Shown here: in pieces, positions 44,669 through 55,537 of the stretch
Layout: the number at the start of each line of letters is the position of its first letter
How positions within the stretch are numbered: the stretch's first letter is position 1
NCBI RefSeq assembly: GCF_035492295.1
Contig: NZ_DATJJK010000174.1
Coordinates: 1 to 64,000, forward strand
Direction: 5' to 3'
DNA length: 64,000 bases
Origin: Acidisoma sp035492295
Lineage (GTDB): Bacteria; Pseudomonadota; Alphaproteobacteria; Acetobacterales; Acetobacteraceae
The notes under the pieces: model-generated
What the model was told of the DNA's origin: nothing
What the model saw: the letters and a program-made list of their open reading frames with translations, nothing else
Databases searched by the model: none
Position numbers and translations under genes: made by a program

Positions 44669-45436
44669 TCATCTCCTGGCTATTTTGCTCGGTGGCGGCC
44701 GAGACGGGGTGAGTCTTTTGGCGCCCGCTGCCTGCGCTTCCGTCACGTCACGCTCCGATGCGTTGACAAGGGTGAGCATTGCGGCCGCGGCCGCGGCACT
44801 GTCGCCGGACGCGATCGCATCCAAGACAGTCTCATGGAATGGCAGAGATTGCTGTTGCCCCTGCGGCGCATCCAGGGATAGGCGCAATGTGATGTCAAGG
44901 GCGACAGTCACCGCCTGACCCAAAGCGCGGAACAGGGAATTACCGACGCTGGCCAGGATGATGCGGTGAAAACAGGCGTCGGGCTCGAGAAAGCGCGCGC
45001 TGTCCTCGCCGGCCGCCGTCATCTCGGCCAAGGCCGCAGCAAGGTCGTCCAGCTGCGCCGGGGTAATCCGGCTGGCCGCGAGAGCCGCTGCCGCAGGCTC
45101 GATCACCCTGCGCAATTCAAAGAGTTCGGTCACGAAGCTGCTGCGTTCACCGCTTTGCGAACGCCACTGCAGAATATCGGGATCAAGCAGGTTCCATTCG
45201 GAGTCGTCACGTACGCGTCCCCCAGCGCGGGAGCGGATGTCGATGAGGTTCTTGCTGACCAGCACGCGCAGCGCCTCTCGCAACACGCTGCGGCTGACCT
45301 GCAGTCGCTCGCACCACTCCGTTTCGTTGGGCAGTTGGGAGCCGGGCGGGAACCGACGGGCGACGATGTCCTGTCCGATCGTGTCGACAACCTGATCGAC
45401 CAGCGATCGCCCGCGACGGCGGATGACGCTCGTCAT
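44669..45436 (-). CDS. GntR-family regulator, FCD (DgoR-like)
   Basis: A 255-residue FCD-type regulator. The winged helix holds LQVSRSVLREALRVLVSKNLI, and the linker reads LLDPDILQWR, a pattern common in DgoR-like galactonate regulators. The effector domain has the metal-ligand helix EPDACFHRIILASVGN and FHETVLDAIASGD; the usual late histidine position reads TLVNASE, so one ligand is altered. GGAGG lies eight bases before the ATG, which overlaps the permease stop. It likely controls the surrounding CUT1 and dehydratase genes. Confidence 0.87.
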   Translation of the reverse strand: MTSVIRRRGRSLVDQVVDTIGQDIVARRFPPGSQLPNETEWCERLQVSRSVLREALRVLVSKNLIDIRSRAGGRVRDDSEWNLLDPDILQWRSQSGERSSFVTELFELRRVIEPAAAALAASRITPAQLDDLAAALAEMTAAGEDSARFLEPDACFHRIILASVGNSLFRALGQAVTVALDITLRLSLDAPQGQQQSLPFHETVLDAIASGDSAAAAAAMLTLVNASERDVTEAQAAGAKRLTPSRPPPSKIARR

Positions 45437-46353
45437 GCCGGTGTCCTCCGGTAGAGCAGCATGAGTGGCGCGGTGACGATGGCGATCACGAGCAGAAGCA
45501 CGATCCCGACCGTCGCGCCCATGCCGAAATCGGTTTGATTGAATGCCAGGCGATAAATGTAGAATTCCATGGTGGTCGTACTAAAGCCCGGGCCACCGCC
45601 TGTCATCACGAAAATCAGGCTGAACAGCGCGGTGAAGGCCGCTATCAGTGTGATGACCGTTGTGAAGACGAGGAAGCGGGTCATCAACGGGAGAACGATC
45701 TGGCGAACAGTCGCAAGAAGGCCGGCGCCGTCGATTGTCGCCGCTTCGAAGATCGCGGCGTCGATGCCGGACAGGCCGATCAGGAAGATGAGCGTATTCT
45801 GGCCGACCTGAGACCAGATGAAGGTAAGAGCGATCGGGATGATCGCGGTATGCACGCTGCCCAGCGGATCAATGCGGAAGCGATGCATGCCGAGCGTATC
45901 GAGCATCTGGTTGATGAGACCGTCCGACGAATAGACGCGCAACCAGACGATGCCGATGACAACCCAGGACAGAGTTGCCGGCAGAAAGATAAGCGCGCGC
46001 ACCCAGCGCCAGCCCGGTGGCTCCATCGCAATGATGATCGCGATGCAAAAGGGAATAAAGACGGCAAAGGGAACGGAAAGAAGAAGAAGCAGATTGTTGA
46101 AGAAGACACTGCCGAAATCGGGACTATGCAGGAGATGGAGATAGTTGCCGATCCCGTTCCAGCTGGCCGACAATCCGTCCCACTGCATCAGGCTGTAATA
46201 AGCTGTCTCACAGATCGGCAGAATCAGGAACAGGCCCCAGACGAGAAGCAACGGCGCTACGAAGGCGAGGCCGGCTCGTTGGCGGTGTCGATGAAAGCCG
46301 CGAATGCGCGGGGGCGGCACACTCGCGGACGTCGCAATAGGTCTGCCGCTCAT
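45433..46353 (-). CDS. CUT1 sugar ABC permease, MalF/UgpA-like (system G)
   Basis: A 306-residue inner-membrane permease with six helices. The EAA loop reads IDAAIFEAATIDGAGLLATVRQIVLP, which docks with a MalK-type ATPase. The ATG at 46353 leaves a 40-bp gap to the binding-protein gene; a longer frame to 46431 would overlap it. Its partner permease is on the opposite strand at 48658-49455. No MalK-type ATPase gene is in the window. Confidence 0.88.
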   Translation of the reverse strand: MSGRPIATSASVPPPRIRGFHRHRQRAGLAFVAPLLLVWGLFLILPICETAYYSLMQWDGLSASWNGIGNYLHLLHSPDFGSVFFNNLLLLLSVPFAVFIPFCIAIIIAMEPPGWRWVRALIFLPATLSWVVIGIVWLRVYSSDGLINQMLDTLGMHRFRIDPLGSVHTAIIPIALTFIWSQVGQNTLIFLIGLSGIDAAIFEAATIDGAGLLATVRQIVLPLMTRFLVFTTVITLIAAFTALFSLIFVMTGGGPGFSTTTMEFYIYRLAFNQTDFGMGATVGIVLLLVIAIVTAPLMLLYRRTPA

Positions 46354-46393
46354 CGTCGCGCCCGCCCCCGCCCCTATGCCACTGGCCCTCCGC

Positions 46394-47698
46394 TCAGTGC
46401 TTCTGATCGGCCGGCAGATTGTTCCAGGCATCCTGCATCTTCTGCAGCGCCGCCTGAACGGTCATCTGCTGGGCAAAAGCGGCGGTGAGCACGCGCTGGC
46501 CGACATCCACCAAAGGCGGCTGGATGACGTTATCAATCATCGGCACCGCGGTGAAACCGTCCTTCTCCGTCAGCGCGAAAAGATCGGCGTAGAGAGGATT
46601 GCTGGCTGCATAACCCTCGCGCGCCGGCACCAATCCGCTTTGCGCTAAAATCTTCTGCGCATCTCCACTCATCAGGAAGGTGAGGAACGCGATCGCATCC
46701 TTCTTGTTCTGGGACGATTTGAGGAGGGAGAGCCCATCGCCGGGCAACTCCACGACCGTCTTCGTCGGCGTATTGGAAAAGGGCAGCGGAAAGACGCCAA
46801 GGCTGCTGCCCATCTTGTCGTAGAGCTGTTGCAGGTTCCAATTGCCATCGACAATCATTGCGGCCTTTCCGGCCGCGAATTTCGTCAAGATGTCCGATGT
46901 TGTCAGAACATCGGGGTTGGTACATCCGTTCTTGTGCAAATCGGCCCATTTCTGCAGCTGGTCCGCGATGGGCTGCGAGGTCCAGGGAATTTTGCCGTCG
47001 GCAAGGCCGCTCCACTGGTCCGCGGGATAGGCGCCGGCCATCAGGTAGCTGAGATCATAGAAGGGATAGAATTCTGAACTCAGCGCCTGGCTGTCGCTGC
47101 CATACAGCATCGGGTCGACGCCCATGGCGCGCAATTTCTGGCAGGCGTCCGTCAATTCCGACCAACTGCGCGGCGGCGCGTCGAAACCCACCTTCTTCAA
47201 CAGATCCTTGTTGTAAAAGCCGATATAGAACTGATCCTCAAGCGGCAGAACATAGAGCGCCTTGGCCGTGTCATAGTCTTGGGACGCCCAGCGCAGCCCC
47301 TTCATCTGATCGAGCGTGTTCGCCGGCAGCAGCGGCCGCAGATTGGCAAGGAGATGGGCGTATTTCAGGTCCCACACGCCCGTCCACATGACTGCGATAT
47401 CGGGTGCCGAATGGGAGATGGAGGCAGCCGTCAGCAGTGCGAAATAGTTGTCGGCCGGCTGGCTGACGACCTTTACCTGAACATCCGGATCGGCCTTTTC
47501 GAAGGCCGCGACAACGGCGCTCAAAGCGGTCGCGTTCACTTCCGTCCCGTAATTGTGCCAGATCGTGATGGTTCCGGCGTCAGCGGGGGCAGTCGCGCCC
47601 GCCAACGCGCCAAGCGCGAGGCCGCCGAAAACAAGGCCCGATAGTCGCGCCCGGAAACTCCGGCGTGATCCACATGGGGCATTCTGATGTCGTGACAT
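46394..47698 (-). CDS. CUT1 extracellular solute-binding protein (UgpB/MalE-like, system G)
   Basis: A 434-residue family 1 binding protein. The signal peptide (RSFRARLSGLVFGGLALGAL) ends near APADAG, and the mature domain begins TITIWHNYGTEVN, with QPADNYFALLTAA and a late MSGDAQKILAQSGLVPAREGY helix, all typical of oligosaccharide or glycoside binders. The ATG at 47698 has GGAGGG nine bases upstream. It heads the minus-strand operon with MalF-like permease, GntR and RraA and diverges from the SDR at 47860. Confidence 0.88.
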   Translation of the reverse strand: MSRHQNAPCGSRRSFRARLSGLVFGGLALGALAGATAPADAGTITIWHNYGTEVNATALSAVVAAFEKADPDVQVKVVSQPADNYFALLTAASISHSAPDIAVMWTGVWDLKYAHLLANLRPLLPANTLDQMKGLRWASQDYDTAKALYVLPLEDQFYIGFYNKDLLKKVGFDAPPRSWSELTDACQKLRAMGVDPMLYGSDSQALSSEFYPFYDLSYLMAGAYPADQWSGLADGKIPWTSQPIADQLQKWADLHKNGCTNPDVLTTSDILTKFAAGKAAMIVDGNWNLQQLYDKMGSSLGVFPLPFSNTPTKTVVELPGDGLSLLKSSQNKKDAIAFLTFLMSGDAQKILAQSGLVPAREGYAASNPLYADLFALTEKDGFTAVPMIDNVIQPPLVDVGQRVLTAAFAQQMTVQAALQKMQDAWNNLPADQKH

Positions 47699-47775
47699 GA
47701 ATTCTCCCTCCAAAAAGTGGTTTCAGGCACGCCCGCCAGGGCATTCGGTCCGGCGCCGAAATCGCCCTTGGAAAA

Positions 47776-47785
47776 ATCATATGAT
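47776..47785. promoter_or_regulatory. Candidate GntR operator between divergent operons
   Basis: ATCATATGAT is a perfect 10-bp palindrome in the 161-bp divergent region, 78 bp upstream of the binding-protein start and 75 bp upstream of the SDR start. It lies in an AT-rich stretch (47772-47795) that contrasts with its GC-rich surroundings. FCD-type GntR proteins bind palindromes of this size. Confidence 0.45.
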
Positions 47786-47859
47786 ATGTTTTAATCTGTG
47801 ACGGCCGCTGTCAATCAAAATCAGCGCGGACGGTTTGCAATTTGCCCGAGGAGTGCGCG

Positions 47860-48630
47860 ATGGAAGCCCGAGATGCGTCCTATCCCAGCCTGAAAGGCCG
47901 GCCTGTCTTCATCACTGGCGGGGCCTCCGGCATCGGCGAAAGCATTGTCGAACATTTCGCTGGCCAAGAAGCGCGGGTCACCTTCCTGGATCTCCAGCGT
48001 GACGCTGGAGAAGCGGTGGCCGACCGGATCGCCGCCCGCGGGCTCGACCGCCCGCTTTTCATTTCCTGTGATCTCAAGGATTTGGAAGCCTTGAAGGCGG
48101 CGGTCGTGCGGTCCTCTGCCACCCAAGGCGCGCCCCTCGTGCTGATCAATAACGCCGGCAATGACGATCGCCACAAGATCGAGGATGTCACGCCGGAATA
48201 CTGGCAGAACCGGATGGAGACGAATCTGCGCCATCAGTTCTTCGCGGCCCAGGCCGTGCGCCCGGCCATGAAGGCGGCAGGCGGCGGTTCCATCATCTGC
48301 TTCAGCTCGATCAGCTGGTTCGCGGGGGAGGCGAACTACATCGCCTATGTCACGGCGAAAGCCGCAATCAGCGGAATGACGAAGGGCTTGGCCCGCGAAC
48401 TGGGGCCGGAACGCATCCGCGTCAATGCCGTCGTCCCCGGCTGGGTAATGACGCAGCGGCAGATCGAGCTTTGGCTCGACGCTGACGGCGAGCGGCAGAT
48501 CAAGGAACGGCAATGCCTGCCGGACAAGCTCATGCCCGCCGATCTGGCGCGCATGGTGCTGTGGTTGGCGGCCGATGATAGCCGCATGTGTACTGCACAG
48601 CATTTCGTGGTCGATGCGGGCTGGATCTAA
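47860..48630 (+). CDS. SDR-family oxidoreductase (system G)
   Basis: A 256-residue SDR: TGGASGIGE cofactor loop, NNAGNDDRH, catalytic serine in CFSSISWFAG and YVTAKAA. The NNAGNDDRH and CTAQHFVVDAGWI elements are characteristic of the L-arabinose/L-fucose/D-xylose 1-dehydrogenase group of sugar-oxidising SDRs that make lactones. The ATG at 47860 follows GAGGAG; a TTG six codons earlier is less likely. It is followed by the MalG-like permease and IlvD/Edd dehydratase, so it may start an oxidative pathway. Confidence 0.85.
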   Translation: MEARDASYPSLKGRPVFITGGASGIGESIVEHFAGQEARVTFLDLQRDAGEAVADRIAARGLDRPLFISCDLKDLEALKAAVVRSSATQGAPLVLINNAGNDDRHKIEDVTPEYWQNRMETNLRHQFFAAQAVRPAMKAAGGGSIICFSSISWFAGEANYIAYVTAKAAISGMTKGLARELGPERIRVNAVVPGWVMTQRQIELWLDADGERQIKERQCLPDKLMPADLARMVLWLAADDSRMCTAQHFVVDAGWI

Positions 48631-48657
48631 GGCGATGGCGATTGCGGATATCACGGC

Positions 48658-49455
48658 ATGAGAACCTTCCTCGGTCCCCGCGGTCGTGTGGTCGCAAGCG
48701 GTATCCTCGGCCTCGTACTGATCGTGATGCTGTTCCCCTTCTACACGATCGGCCGTGGATCGATGGAATTCGCCGGGCATGTTTCCTGGCGCAATTGGCG
48801 AGTCCTGTTTGAGCATCTTCCGGTTTTGCGTCAGCTGATTAATTCGAGCATCGTGACCGTCGGGTCCGTTGCCTGCATCCTCATCATCAGCTCGCTTGCG
48901 GCCTTTGCTTTGACAAAGCTCAAAGTCCCGCGCGGGGGCGCGCTGCTGGGTCTGATCGGCGCCAGCATGATGATCCCGATGCAGTCGATGATCCTGACGG
49001 AGTTCATCAACTTTGCGGCCCTCGGCGTATCAGACAACTTCCTGTCTGTGATCGCGACCTATGCCGCGCTCGGCATTCCCTTCGGCACCTTTCTCATGAC
49101 GTCCTTCATGCGCGATCTTCCCGATGAACTTGTCGAAGCGGCGCAGATCGACGGCATGCCCTATTGGCGAATTTTCGCGAATGTTATTCTGCCGCTCAGC
49201 GCACCGGCTCTGCTGGCCGTTGGCGTTCTGCAATTCATCCAGATTTGGGATGACCTTCTGGTCGCACTGATCTTTTTGCAGGAGCCCGCGGTGCGGACCA
49301 TCACCGTCGGTCTCGCCGTGCTGCAATCAGGCCGCGTTCTCGACATTCCGGTCCTGCTCGCTGGCTCGCTGTTGAGCGCCCTGCCGGCGATGCTTGCCTA
49401 TCTCCTGTTCCAGCGCGCGCTGATCGGCGGTCTGACGCTGGGAATCGGCAAGTGA
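48658..49455 (+). CDS. CUT1 sugar ABC permease, MalG/UgpE-like (system G)
   Basis: A 265-residue permease with six helices and the EAA loop DELVEAAQIDGMPYWRIF, followed by NVILPLSAPALLAVGV. This is the expected partner for the MalF-like permease on the opposite strand. It lies between an SDR and a dehydratase rather than with the rest of the transporter. The ribosome binding site is weak. No ATPase follows. Confidence 0.88.
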   Translation: MRTFLGPRGRVVASGILGLVLIVMLFPFYTIGRGSMEFAGHVSWRNWRVLFEHLPVLRQLINSSIVTVGSVACILIISSLAAFALTKLKVPRGGALLGLIGASMMIPMQSMILTEFINFAALGVSDNFLSVIATYAALGIPFGTFLMTSFMRDLPDELVEAAQIDGMPYWRIFANVILPLSAPALLAVGVLQFIQIWDDLLVALIFLQEPAVRTITVGLAVLQSGRVLDIPVLLAGSLLSALPAMLAYLLFQRALIGGLTLGIGK

Positions 49456-49492
49456 CTCGCCCTTCTCTGCCCATTTCCTTCGGAGACCATCC

Positions 49493-51214
<1,722 letters not shown>

Positions 51215-51261
51215 AACCCTGTCCATCTGCTTAGGTTGCAGGGTCGATAGCCCAATGCGGC

Positions 51262-52011
51262 TCAAACCTGCGCCAAACCGCCATCGATCGGAAGGTCGAT
51301 GCCGGTGACGTAGCTCGATTCGTCAGATGCCAGGAAATAGGCGCCGGACGCGAGTTCCTCCGGAAGGCCGAGCCTCGCCAAAGGCGTCATGGACGCGAAC
51401 ACTTTCTTCGCCGCGTCCGATGCTTCGTCGCTGTTGAACTGGCCACGAATGATCGGCGTTTCCGTCGCACCGGGGCTCAGCGTATTGACGCGAATGCCCT
51501 TATCCTTGAGTTCCTGGGCCCAGACACGCGCAAGGGCGCGAACGCCGGCTTTCGCTGCGGTATAAATGCCGTGAGCGGGGATCCCTTTCACATTGACGAT
51601 GGAAGAAACCAGGATGATCGAGCCGCCGCGGGTCATCAGCGGCAGGGCCTTCTGAACGGTGAACACGACGCCTTTCACGTTGATGTCCATCGTCTTGTCG
51701 TAATGGGCCTCGGATAGATCGAAGATTTTGGCATGCTCGACAAAGCCGGCGTTCGCGACGACGATATCAACGACACCCTTCTCGGTCTTGACTGTCGCGT
51801 AGAGCCGATCGAGGTCGTCCAGACTCGCGACGTCGCCCTGAACCGTCGTCACGCCGCGTCCGATTTCGGCCTTTGCGCTCTCGAGTTCGGATTGACGACG
51901 GCCAGTGATGAAGACGTGGGCACCTTCTTTCACGAAGCGTTTGGCAGTCGCCAGACCGATGCCGCTCGATCCGCCCGTGATCACGGCAATCTTTCCTTCA
52001 AGATTAGGCAT
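51262..52011 (-). CDS. SDR-family oxidoreductase (glucose 1-dehydrogenase-like)
   Basis: A 249-residue SDR: TGGSSGIG loop, NAGFVEHAK in place of NNAG, catalytic serine in LVSSIVNVKG and YTAAKAG. It ends VTGIDLPIDGGLAQV. The overall form resembles glucose 1-dehydrogenase-like SDRs. It is convergent with the dehydratase and separated by 291 bp from the histidine kinase upstream, so it is probably a single-gene unit. The substrate is unknown. Confidence 0.85.
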   Translation of the reverse strand: MPNLEGKIAVITGGSSGIGLATAKRFVKEGAHVFITGRRQSELESAKAEIGRGVTTVQGDVASLDDLDRLYATVKTEKGVVDIVVANAGFVEHAKIFDLSEAHYDKTMDINVKGVVFTVQKALPLMTRGGSIILVSSIVNVKGIPAHGIYTAAKAGVRALARVWAQELKDKGIRVNTLSPGATETPIIRGQFNSDEASDAAKKVFASMTPLARLGLPEELASGAYFLASDESSYVTGIDLPIDGGLAQV

Positions 52012-52144
52012 AACGCGCTCCTTGGTGCCGCCATCGCGCAGCGGCTTGGGGTGATGAGCAGCCCCTCAATCCTGGGTCACGGCTCGTGACGTGAGGTATC
52101 GCTATTCTTATTTTCGGGCGTCAGATCGGTCGAGGCGATAATAT

Positions 52145-52163
52145 TTATTCCACAAGGGAATAA
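52145..52163. promoter_or_regulatory. Inverted repeat TTATTCC-N5-GGAATAA
   Basis: Perfect seven-base arms around ACAAG in the 291-bp gap between the SDR start and the histidine kinase stop, 134 bp upstream of the SDR. AT-rich flanks (ATAATATTTA) suggest either a promoter-associated operator or a weak terminator for the histidine kinase. The rest of the gap holds no gene. Confidence 0.4.
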
Positions 52164-52302
52164 CGGATCGGTCGCAGATCCAGTGATCGTCCTGCTGCGC
52201 CACCCTTCCTCTGTCAGTCGGAGCGGGATTGGGACCTCCTAGAAGCCTCCCCGATTGGGGTTCGCCCGCCTAAAACCGGGGGTCTTCAAAGCCTCGGCGG
52301 GA

Positions 52303-53682
52303 CTAGGCGAAGGTAGAACTGCCTCCACAATTGATGCTGATGTCGAAGCCAGGACCGCCGCTCCTGATTTGAAGGGAGAAGCCATGAAGCCGCACGATCG
52401 CCGCGACGAGGCTGAGGCCAATGCCGTGGCCGGGAATCGCGGAATGCTCCGCTCCCCGATGGAACCGGCGGAAAACAGCGTCCCGATTGTGCTGGGCGAT
52501 GCCAGGTCCGGTATCGACCACTCTGACAGAGGTCGCGATATCTCCGACATGCGTCAAGGAACAGCGAACCTCGCCTCCGACAGGCGTGAATTTTATGGCA
52601 TTGTCGACAAGATTGCAGATGGCTTCCATCAACAGGTCATGGTCACCGACGACATAGGCCGCGGGTCCTGCATCAACATGAAGGGCGATGCGCCGCATTT
52701 CGGCGCTTGGCGCATAAAGGTCGGCCGCGTCCTGCACCAACTCGGTGACATTGACCTGACCGAAATTCGCGCCACGCTTCCCCTCGTCGATTTCCCGAAT
52801 GCGTAAGATGCTGGAAACAATCGAGAGCGCGTGGTCGATATCCCGAAGCGCTCGCTCTCCAATCTGATGAAACTCTCGCGGCGTTTTCGCATCCTGATAG
52901 CCACGTTCCAATCGCGCGCGAAGCCGTGTCAAAGGCGTGCGTAGTTCGTGAGCGATGTCGTCCCCAAGCGCGCGCAGATCATCCACCGCCTCTTCCAGCC
53001 TGTCGAGCATGGTGTTGACCGAAGACGACAAGCGGTCAAACGGATCGAAGGAGGACCGCACGGGCAGGCGACGCTGGAGCCGCCCCTCCATGACGTCATC
53101 GACTGCTGCCTGCACTTTGCGGAAGTGGCCTTGGGCGCGCCAGCTCAGGAAAATGCCCAGCACCACGGCCACCAGGATCGCGGGGACGGTTACCAGTATC
53201 AGCGCACGTTCAATCAGACCGTGGATATATCGCAGCTCATCCATGTCATAAGCGAAGACAACATGCCCCCCACTCGGGGTCGGGCAGGCGATAGCCCGAT
53301 TTTGATCCGGAATGGCGCTGGGCGGCTGAGTGCGGATCAGACCGACAACCATAGGGCGGGATTGCGCTGTCAGCGCCGCCGGTAGTGTCGCGATATTCCC
53401 CGCCACTACCCTGCCCTGGGCATCAAACACGCCAGCCAGTTTTGTTCTATGGACATCGGATTCGACCATATGGTCAACCGCAAAGGCCAAGGCTCGTGGC
53501 TTAAGATTCTCAAATGTCATGCAGTCCGAGACGAGACCGCTGTCCACCTCACCCAAGGATGTTCGAACAGTCCACCAATAAAACAGACCGGAGAGAACCG
53601 ATGATTGTAGGAGCAACACAAGAGCGATGGCGACGCTCCACCGGACACTGGTGGTCCGCAACGCCTCACCGATATTCATCAA
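52303..53682 (-). CDS. Sensor histidine kinase, EnvZ/QseC-like
   Basis: A 459-residue membrane sensor: helix near 15-40, periplasmic sensor of about 120 residues with three cysteines, second helix near 168-190, HAMP linker (about 190-245), HisKA with the phosphorylated histidine in DIAHELRTPLTRLRARLE, and HATPase with DNAIKFTP, DTGPGIA and GHGIGLSLV. The start overlaps the regulator gene stop by 17 bases. It should phosphorylate the OmpR-type regulator encoded upstream. The stimulus is unknown. Confidence 0.9.
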   Translation of the reverse strand: MMNIGEALRTTSVRWSVAIALVLLLQSSVLSGLFYWWTVRTSLGEVDSGLVSDCMTFENLKPRALAFAVDHMVESDVHRTKLAGVFDAQGRVVAGNIATLPAALTAQSRPMVVGLIRTQPPSAIPDQNRAIACPTPSGGHVVFAYDMDELRYIHGLIERALILVTVPAILVAVVLGIFLSWRAQGHFRKVQAAVDDVMEGRLQRRLPVRSSFDPFDRLSSSVNTMLDRLEEAVDDLRALGDDIAHELRTPLTRLRARLERGYQDAKTPREFHQIGERALRDIDHALSIVSSILRIREIDEGKRGANFGQVNVTELVQDAADLYAPSAEMRRIALHVDAGPAAYVVGDHDLLMEAICNLVDNAIKFTPVGGEVRCSLTHVGDIATSVRVVDTGPGIAQHNRDAVFRRFHRGAEHSAIPGHGIGLSLVAAIVRLHGFSLQIRSGGPGFDISINCGGSSTFA

Positions 53683-54340
53683 GCCGATATCCCTGTCCGC
53701 GGACGTTCCTGATAAGCGGAACCTCGTTCACTGCGTCGACCTTCCTGCGGAGCTTGCTCATATGCACATCGACGACGTTCGAGCGGGGCTCAAACCGGTA
53801 ACCCCAGACATCCTGCAAAAGCATCGATCTCGTGATGATCCGACCCGGTCGTTTGACGAAATACTCCAGCAGGTCCAGTTCCCGCGACTGCAGATCAAGG
53901 CCTCGGCCCGCGCGGGTGGCGCTGCGTGCAAGCAGATCAATCTCGATAGGTCCAAATCTGAGAATCGTCTCCCTCGTCTCCACCGGGCGGCGAAGCACGG
54001 CGTCAAGCCGTGCGACCAGTTCGACAAGCGCGAAGGGCTTTGGAAGATAGTCGTCACCGCCTGCGCGAAGTCCTCGGACCCGATCGTCAAGGCGACCAAG
54101 CGCACTCACCACGAGAGCGGGCGTGCGGATGCCTTCCTCTCGTATGGCCTTGATCACATCAAGACCTTCAAGGCCTGGGAGAAGACGGTCAACGATCAGA
54201 ACATCGAAGGCGCCGCGCGCCATGGCCAGTCCTGTGATGCCGCTATCGACGCAGACCACCGAATGACCGCAACGCTCCAATTCAAGCGTTACTTCCTCCG
54301 CTGTCTCCTGATCGTCCTCTATCAGAAGGACCCTCGCCAA
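53666..54340 (-). CDS. OmpR/PhoB-family response regulator
   Basis: A 224-residue regulator. The receiver has D9, D10 and phosphoacceptor D51 in LIVDRLLPG and the PKPF lysine; the winged-helix output (about 125-220) has QSRELDLLEYF, DVWGYRF and NVVDVHMSKLRRKV. It is first in the pair with the histidine kinase and diverges from the aquaporin gene. Repeated TTCATAA elements in the shared 262-bp region are candidate binding sites. Confidence 0.92.
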   Translation of the reverse strand: MARVLLIEDDQETAEEVTLELERCGHSVVCVDSGITGLAMARGAFDVLIVDRLLPGLEGLDVIKAIREEGIRTPALVVSALGRLDDRVRGLRAGGDDYLPKPFALVELVARLDAVLRRPVETRETILRFGPIEIDLLARSATRAGRGLDLQSRELDLLEYFVKRPGRIITRSMLLQDVWGYRFEPRSNVVDVHMSKLRRKVDAVNEVPLIRNVRGQGYRLDEYR

Positions 54341-54602
54341 CGCACATATCCTATGTCGGTCGTTCTCAATCCAGCGGGTAGCTACCGCCCTTGATGAGGG
54401 ACTGCCCTATAGTCTTTTTGCAACCCTCGTCCACGTGATAATCATGAAGTGGTTTTCATAAATGATGAAATGCGCGTTATAAGTCTGAACGTCCGTTCAT
54501 AATGAATCGCGTTTCATAAACTGCAGAATTCTTTAAAATAAAGGGCGCTGTAATTGTCGGAAGGTCGTCTAGTTTCCTGCCGGTAATTTACAGGAGCCTT
54601 CC
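54341..54602. promoter_or_regulatory. Divergent regulatory region with repeated TTCATAA elements
   Basis: Three copies of TTCATAA on the plus strand at 54455-54461, 54496-54502 and 54513-54519. The first lies in TTTCAT-N5-ATGAAA, the second in the palindrome TTCAT-A-ATGAA. The stretch 54440-54540 is clearly AT-rich. AGGAG at 54592-54596 serves the aquaporin gene. PhoB-type regulators bind repeated heptamers with about 11-bp spacing; here spacings are 41 and 17 bp, so the match is imperfect. Confidence 0.5.
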
Positions 54603-55298
54603 ATGCGACTTGCGAAATCTCTTTTGGCGGAATTCATCGGCACGTTTGCCCTGATATTCATCGGTGCCGGCGCAGTGACCGTTCTTCCAGCACATTCGAT
54701 TGCGGCGATAGCCTTGGCTCATGGCCTCGTTATCACGATCTTTGCCTATGCCTATGGAAAGGACAGCGGATCCTTCATCAACCCGGCGATGACCATCTCG
54801 GCCGTGGTCGCCGGCGAGCATCCTGTCCTGGATGCAATCCCCGTCATCATCGTGCAGTTCATCGGCGGCATCCTGGGCGCGGAGGCACTGCTGGCCATTT
54901 ACGGTCACGGCGCCCCAAACCAACTCGGCCAGACGCTCATCAATCTGCACCAGACCACGCTTATGGGCGGCTTCCTGCTTGAAGCTATCGGATCGTTCTT
55001 CCTCGCCAACACCATCCTCAACGCGGGTATCCGCGGCGCAGGCGGCAACCTGGCTCCGCTGGCGATCGGCATGACCTTGACGGTGTGCATCTTTGCCTTC
55101 GGCCCCGTCACCGGCGGAAGCCTCAACCCGGCCCGCACGCTCGGCCCGGCAGTGGCGAACGGCAACTACAGCGAAGTCGATCTCTACTTCGCCGCACAGA
55201 TCCTCGGCGGCGTCGTGGCAGGGCTGCTCTACCGCTTCGTGTGGAAGAAATCCCTGAGCCCGGTTGCCCTCGGCCGGCCGGTCGCTCAGTCGTCGTAA
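54603..55298 (+). CDS. Aquaporin / MIP-family channel
   Basis: A 231-residue channel with six helices and both half-helix NPA motifs, SFINPAMT and SLNPART. The selectivity-filter arginine follows the second NPA, as in water and small neutral solute channels. The first helix LLAEFIGTFALIFIGAGAV is classical. The gene lies divergent from the OmpR-type regulator, which probably controls it. No glycerol kinase is adjacent. Water, ammonia or a small polyol are possible cargo. Confidence 0.9.
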   Translation: MRLAKSLLAEFIGTFALIFIGAGAVTVLPAHSIAAIALAHGLVITIFAYAYGKDSGSFINPAMTISAVVAGEHPVLDAIPVIIVQFIGGILGAEALLAIYGHGAPNQLGQTLINLHQTTLMGGFLLEAIGSFFLANTILNAGIRGAGGNLAPLAIGMTLTVCIFAFGPVTGGSLNPARTLGPAVANGNYSEVDLYFAAQILGGVVAGLLYRFVWKKSLSPVALGRPVAQSS

Positions 55299-55537
55299 AG
55301 AGATCACGGACCTCAAGAGCGAAGCAAACTCGGACCCTGGAGCGACTGTGTTCCGCTTTCACGAGGCAGGTCGGCGACACCCGCTTCGTGAGTCCGAGGG
55401 AGGGTTGGCCGCGTCGAGATGGGACGGCGCGCGTGCCCGCTCTCGGCGGTATCGGGGTGTTAAGGGGTCCCTGGGACGCGCACCGGGGGTCCCAATCCCG
55501 CGCCCGTTGAGCTTCCTGCCAGGGCCCGCGCCGCCCG

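Noticed and set aside
47821..48816. 331-codon minus-strand frame opposite the SDR at 47860
   Set aside because: Covers an intact SDR on the other strand and has no recognisable motif.
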